Part shown: in pieces, positions 14,303 to 15,877 of the stretch
How the letters are laid out: each line of letters starts with the position of its first letter
Numbering within the stretch: the stretch's first letter is position 1
Assembly: GCA_964523165.1 (NCBI GenBank)
Contig: CAZFXZ010000015.1
Coordinates: 1-15,877 of the forward strand
Source of the DNA: CAZFXZ01 sp964523165
Lineage (GTDB): Bacteria; Patescibacteriota; Patescibacteriia; JACRDY01
Direction of reading: 5' to 3'
Length of the DNA: 15,877 nt
Translations under genes and position numbers: made by a program
The notes under the pieces: model-generated
Database searches by the model: none
The model's input: only the letters and a program-made list of their open reading frames with translations
Told to the model about the DNA's origin: nothing

Positions 14303-15520
14303 TTAGGGCAAGTAGTCCAAGGGGTTAACCGGTATACCATTTTGTCTAACTTCAAAGTGTAAGTGTGGTCCGGTCACAAACGGTCCGGCGCCTTGAGTCC
14401 CCGGCGTTCCCCCACTCAAACCAATAACATCGCCTTGCGAGACATAAGTATCGGCTGCCACATAAATTTTGCTGACGTGGCCATAGACAGTAGACAAACC
14501 ATCGGCATGAATGATCATGATATAGCCATAGCCTTTAGCTCCGCCGGTGACCGTCCGAGCGACATAGCCACTATCGGCTGCCCGCAGTGTCGTACCTTGA
14601 GCGGCTCGAATGTCGATAGCCGAATGCTCAAAAATATGTCTAAAGGGGTACTCAGGATCGTGAAAATAGGCTGTGATGGTGTTTTTTGGTAACGGCCAAA
14701 TAAATCGTCCCGTACTGACCAAAGCCTGCTCCCCCGTCGACAATCTAGCCCGCAAGGTTTTTTCTAGGCTGACAATATCATTGTTAATTGCCGCTTGTTC
14801 AGAACGAGCTTGATTAATCAAATCTTGAAATTTTGCTTCAGAATTTTTGGCCTGCAATAAATAATAGGTCTTGGCCGATTCCTGACCATCAAGTTTGGCT
14901 TTTTGTTCATCCAGTTGCTCTTTGAGAGCAATCATCTCTTTATTTTTTTCTTCCAACAAAGCCTTGCGGTCATCTAATTCTTTACGCAAAGCTTTTAATT
15001 GATCAACTGACTTTTCCAAATCCTTTTCGATGGCTTTGACCTGACTGACTTCGGTCAAAAAATCAGCCAGATTGTTATTTAAAATTAAAACTTCCAGCCA
15101 ATCTTTATTATCTTGACGATCGATAGCCCTGATCATATCACCCAACTCTTTTTGCCGGATGTTGATTTTGTCCTCATTGTCCAAAACCCGCAACAAGATG
15201 GATTCGATTTCTAAGTTAGAAGCGTCGATCTGCAGCTGCGTAGATTGCAATTTCAGTTCCAATTGATCAATTTGTTCACTCAAAATATCCAATTCGTTGC
15301 GCAAAGTGACCTTTTCTGATTGTTTTTGTAAAAGGCTTTTTTGATAGACCTCTAACTTTTTGTTGATTTTATCAATTTCTAAGCGCTTAGTTTCAATTTC
15401 TTCTTTCAAATCATCGACGCTGGCTGTAGAATTAGCCAATAAAACACCACTGGGGGTGATGGCTAGACTCAGTAATAATAAAAAAACGGCGATAATTTTT
15501 TTTGTTTTTAAGTTTGGCAT
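14303..15520 (-). CDS. Secreted coiled-coil M23 (LytM-type) peptidase
   Basis: This 405-residue protein begins with a signal peptide (basic NLKTKK, hydrophobic core IIAVFLLLLSLAI, likely cleavage after A29 or A33). A long coiled coil follows (about residues 35-270), then a C-terminal M23 zinc endopeptidase domain (about 290-405). The metal and catalytic residues look complete: H299-x3-D303 in HSAIDIRA, YGHVS near residue 345, and HLHFE with H386 and H388. Such proteins cut peptidoglycan cross-links. The layout resembles EnvC and related division-linked regulators, but EnvC has a degenerate site whereas this one appears active. The minus-strand ATG at 15520 has its own promoter close upstream and no ribosome site. 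The upstream neighbour in the same direction is gltX; it converges on ftsQ. Confidence 0.92.
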   Translation of the reverse strand: MPNLKTKKIIAVFLLLLSLAITPSGVLLANSTASVDDLKEEIETKRLEIDKINKKLEVYQKSLLQKQSEKVTLRNELDILSEQIDQLELKLQSTQLQIDASNLEIESILLRVLDNEDKINIRQKELGDMIRAIDRQDNKDWLEVLILNNNLADFLTEVSQVKAIEKDLEKSVDQLKALRKELDDRKALLEEKNKEMIALKEQLDEQKAKLDGQESAKTYYLLQAKNSEAKFQDLINQARSEQAAINNDIVSLEKTLRARLSTGEQALVSTGRFIWPLPKNTITAYFHDPEYPFRHIFEHSAIDIRAAQGTTLRAADSGYVARTVTGGAKGYGYIMIIHADGLSTVYGHVSKIYVAADTYVSQGDVIGLSGGTPGTQGAGPFVTGPHLHFEVRQNGIPVNPLDYLP

Positions 15521-15535
15521 ATTTTATTAGCCAGT

Positions 15536-15564
15536 ATTATAACAAAAAATTTCTCTGTCGTCTA
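15536..15564 (-). promoter_or_regulatory. Promoter of the M23 peptidase gene
   Basis: On the minus strand a perfect -10 TATAAT (15541-15536) is preceded by TG plus one base (extended -10). A -35-like TAGACG (15564-15559, 4 of 6 consensus bases) lies 17 bases upstream. Transcription would start near 15529, leaving only about 8-9 untranslated bases before the ATG at 15520. It lies in the short gap after the gltX stop. Confidence 0.7.
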
Positions 15565-15570
15565 AATCTT

Positions 15571-15877
15571 CTAAAGTTTTTGTTCGGCAACTTTTAAACG
15601 TTGTAAGGTTTTGTCTTTACCCAAAATACCCGCAACTTCAAAAGGTCCGGGACTTTGCTCTAAACCCGTTAGAGCATAACGCATCGGCCACAAGACATCG
15701 CCTTTAGCTAAATTGTGATCAACTAACCAAGCCAATATCCCCTCTTGCAAAGCGGCTGTCGTCCAAGTCGCCTGATAATTTTCCAAGAAATTAATTAATT
15801 TTTGTAAATTAATTTTAGTTTGCTCGGCGCTAGATTTTTTCCAAATTAAATTATTTTTATCATAATCAACAACTTCG
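15571..15877 (-). CDS. gltX: Glutamyl-tRNA synthetase, C-terminal part (cut by window end)
   Basis: The minus-strand frame is open from the window edge to a TAG at 15571-15573, giving 101 residues. They contain LWPMRYALTGLEQSPGPFEV followed by ILGKDKTLQRL, the characteristic end of the anticodon-binding domain of bacterial GluRS (and GlnRS-like non-discriminating enzymes). The catalytic domain with HIGH and KMSKS lies beyond the window. A TTG within the frame at 15786 is not a start, because conserved-looking sequence continues upstream. Whether the enzyme charges only tRNA-Glu or also tRNA-Gln cannot be judged from this portion. The gene lies upstream of the M23 gene in the same direction with no obvious terminator between. 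Confidence 0.93.
   Translation of the reverse strand, partial: EVVDYDKNNLIWKKSSAEQTKINLQKLINFLENYQATWTTAALQEGILAWLVDHNLAKGDVLWPMRYALTGLEQSPGPFEVAGILGKDKTLQRLKVAEQKL

Noticed and set aside
1..15877. Mobile elements, CRISPR arrays or phage genes
   Set aside because: No transposase, integrase, terminal repeat pair with target duplication, or regularly spaced repeat was seen; the genes are core functions in compact order.

Overview
The window looks like chromosomal housekeeping DNA from a bacterium with a small genome, most likely a member of the Patescibacteria (Candidate Phyla Radiation). That placement is an inference. It rests on a DUF4012 envelope protein, a class I (archaeal-type) lysyl-tRNA synthetase, a RibL-like nucleotidyltransferase that resembles archaeal proteins, nearly back-to-back genes with short overlaps, and moderate-to-low GC with many A-rich gene junctions. 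The genetic code appears to be standard. Stops are mostly TAA and TAG, and the single TGA stop (10628-10630) is a genuine end.

Layout, left to right. (1) Positions 1-4051, plus strand: the tail of an unidentified gene, a membrane-anchored DUF4012 protein, mreB and a GT4-type glycosyltransferase. This is a compact envelope and cell-shape group. (2) Positions 4054-8567, plus strand: DNA polymerase III delta' (holB), a predicted lipoprotein with seven propeller repeats, frr, a dimeric-type glycyl-tRNA synthetase and greA. A promoter-like sequence inside the end of the lipoprotein gene may drive frr-glyS-greA. The run ends at a strong intrinsic terminator (8583-8614). (3) Positions 8616-13883, plus strand: a good promoter starts a second unit made of class I lysS, a RibL/TagD-like nucleotidyltransferase, serS, ddl and ftsQ. 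The ddl-ftsQ pair is a remnant of the classical division and cell-wall cluster. (4) Positions 13884-14302: a gene-free, AT-rich convergent intergenic region with several inverted repeats and a bidirectional terminator. It is the only sizeable noncoding stretch and the best place to look for something undescribed. (5) Positions 14303-15877, minus strand: a secreted coiled-coil M23 peptidase with its own promoter, and the 3' part of gltX.

Functionally, the window combines translation (frr and four aminoacyl-tRNA synthetases), transcript elongation (greA), replication (holB), and wall synthesis, division and shape (ddl, ftsQ, mreB, M23 peptidase, GT4, DUF4012). None of the 14 visible gene starts has a convincing Shine-Dalgarno sequence. 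Two predicted transcription starts lie only about 3-9 nt before the start codon, so initiation here probably relies on leaderless or SD-independent modes and on coupling between overlapping genes. I see no mobile element, CRISPR array, tRNA or rRNA. Apart from the intergenic region and the uncharacterised envelope proteins, this is an ordinary core-gene region.
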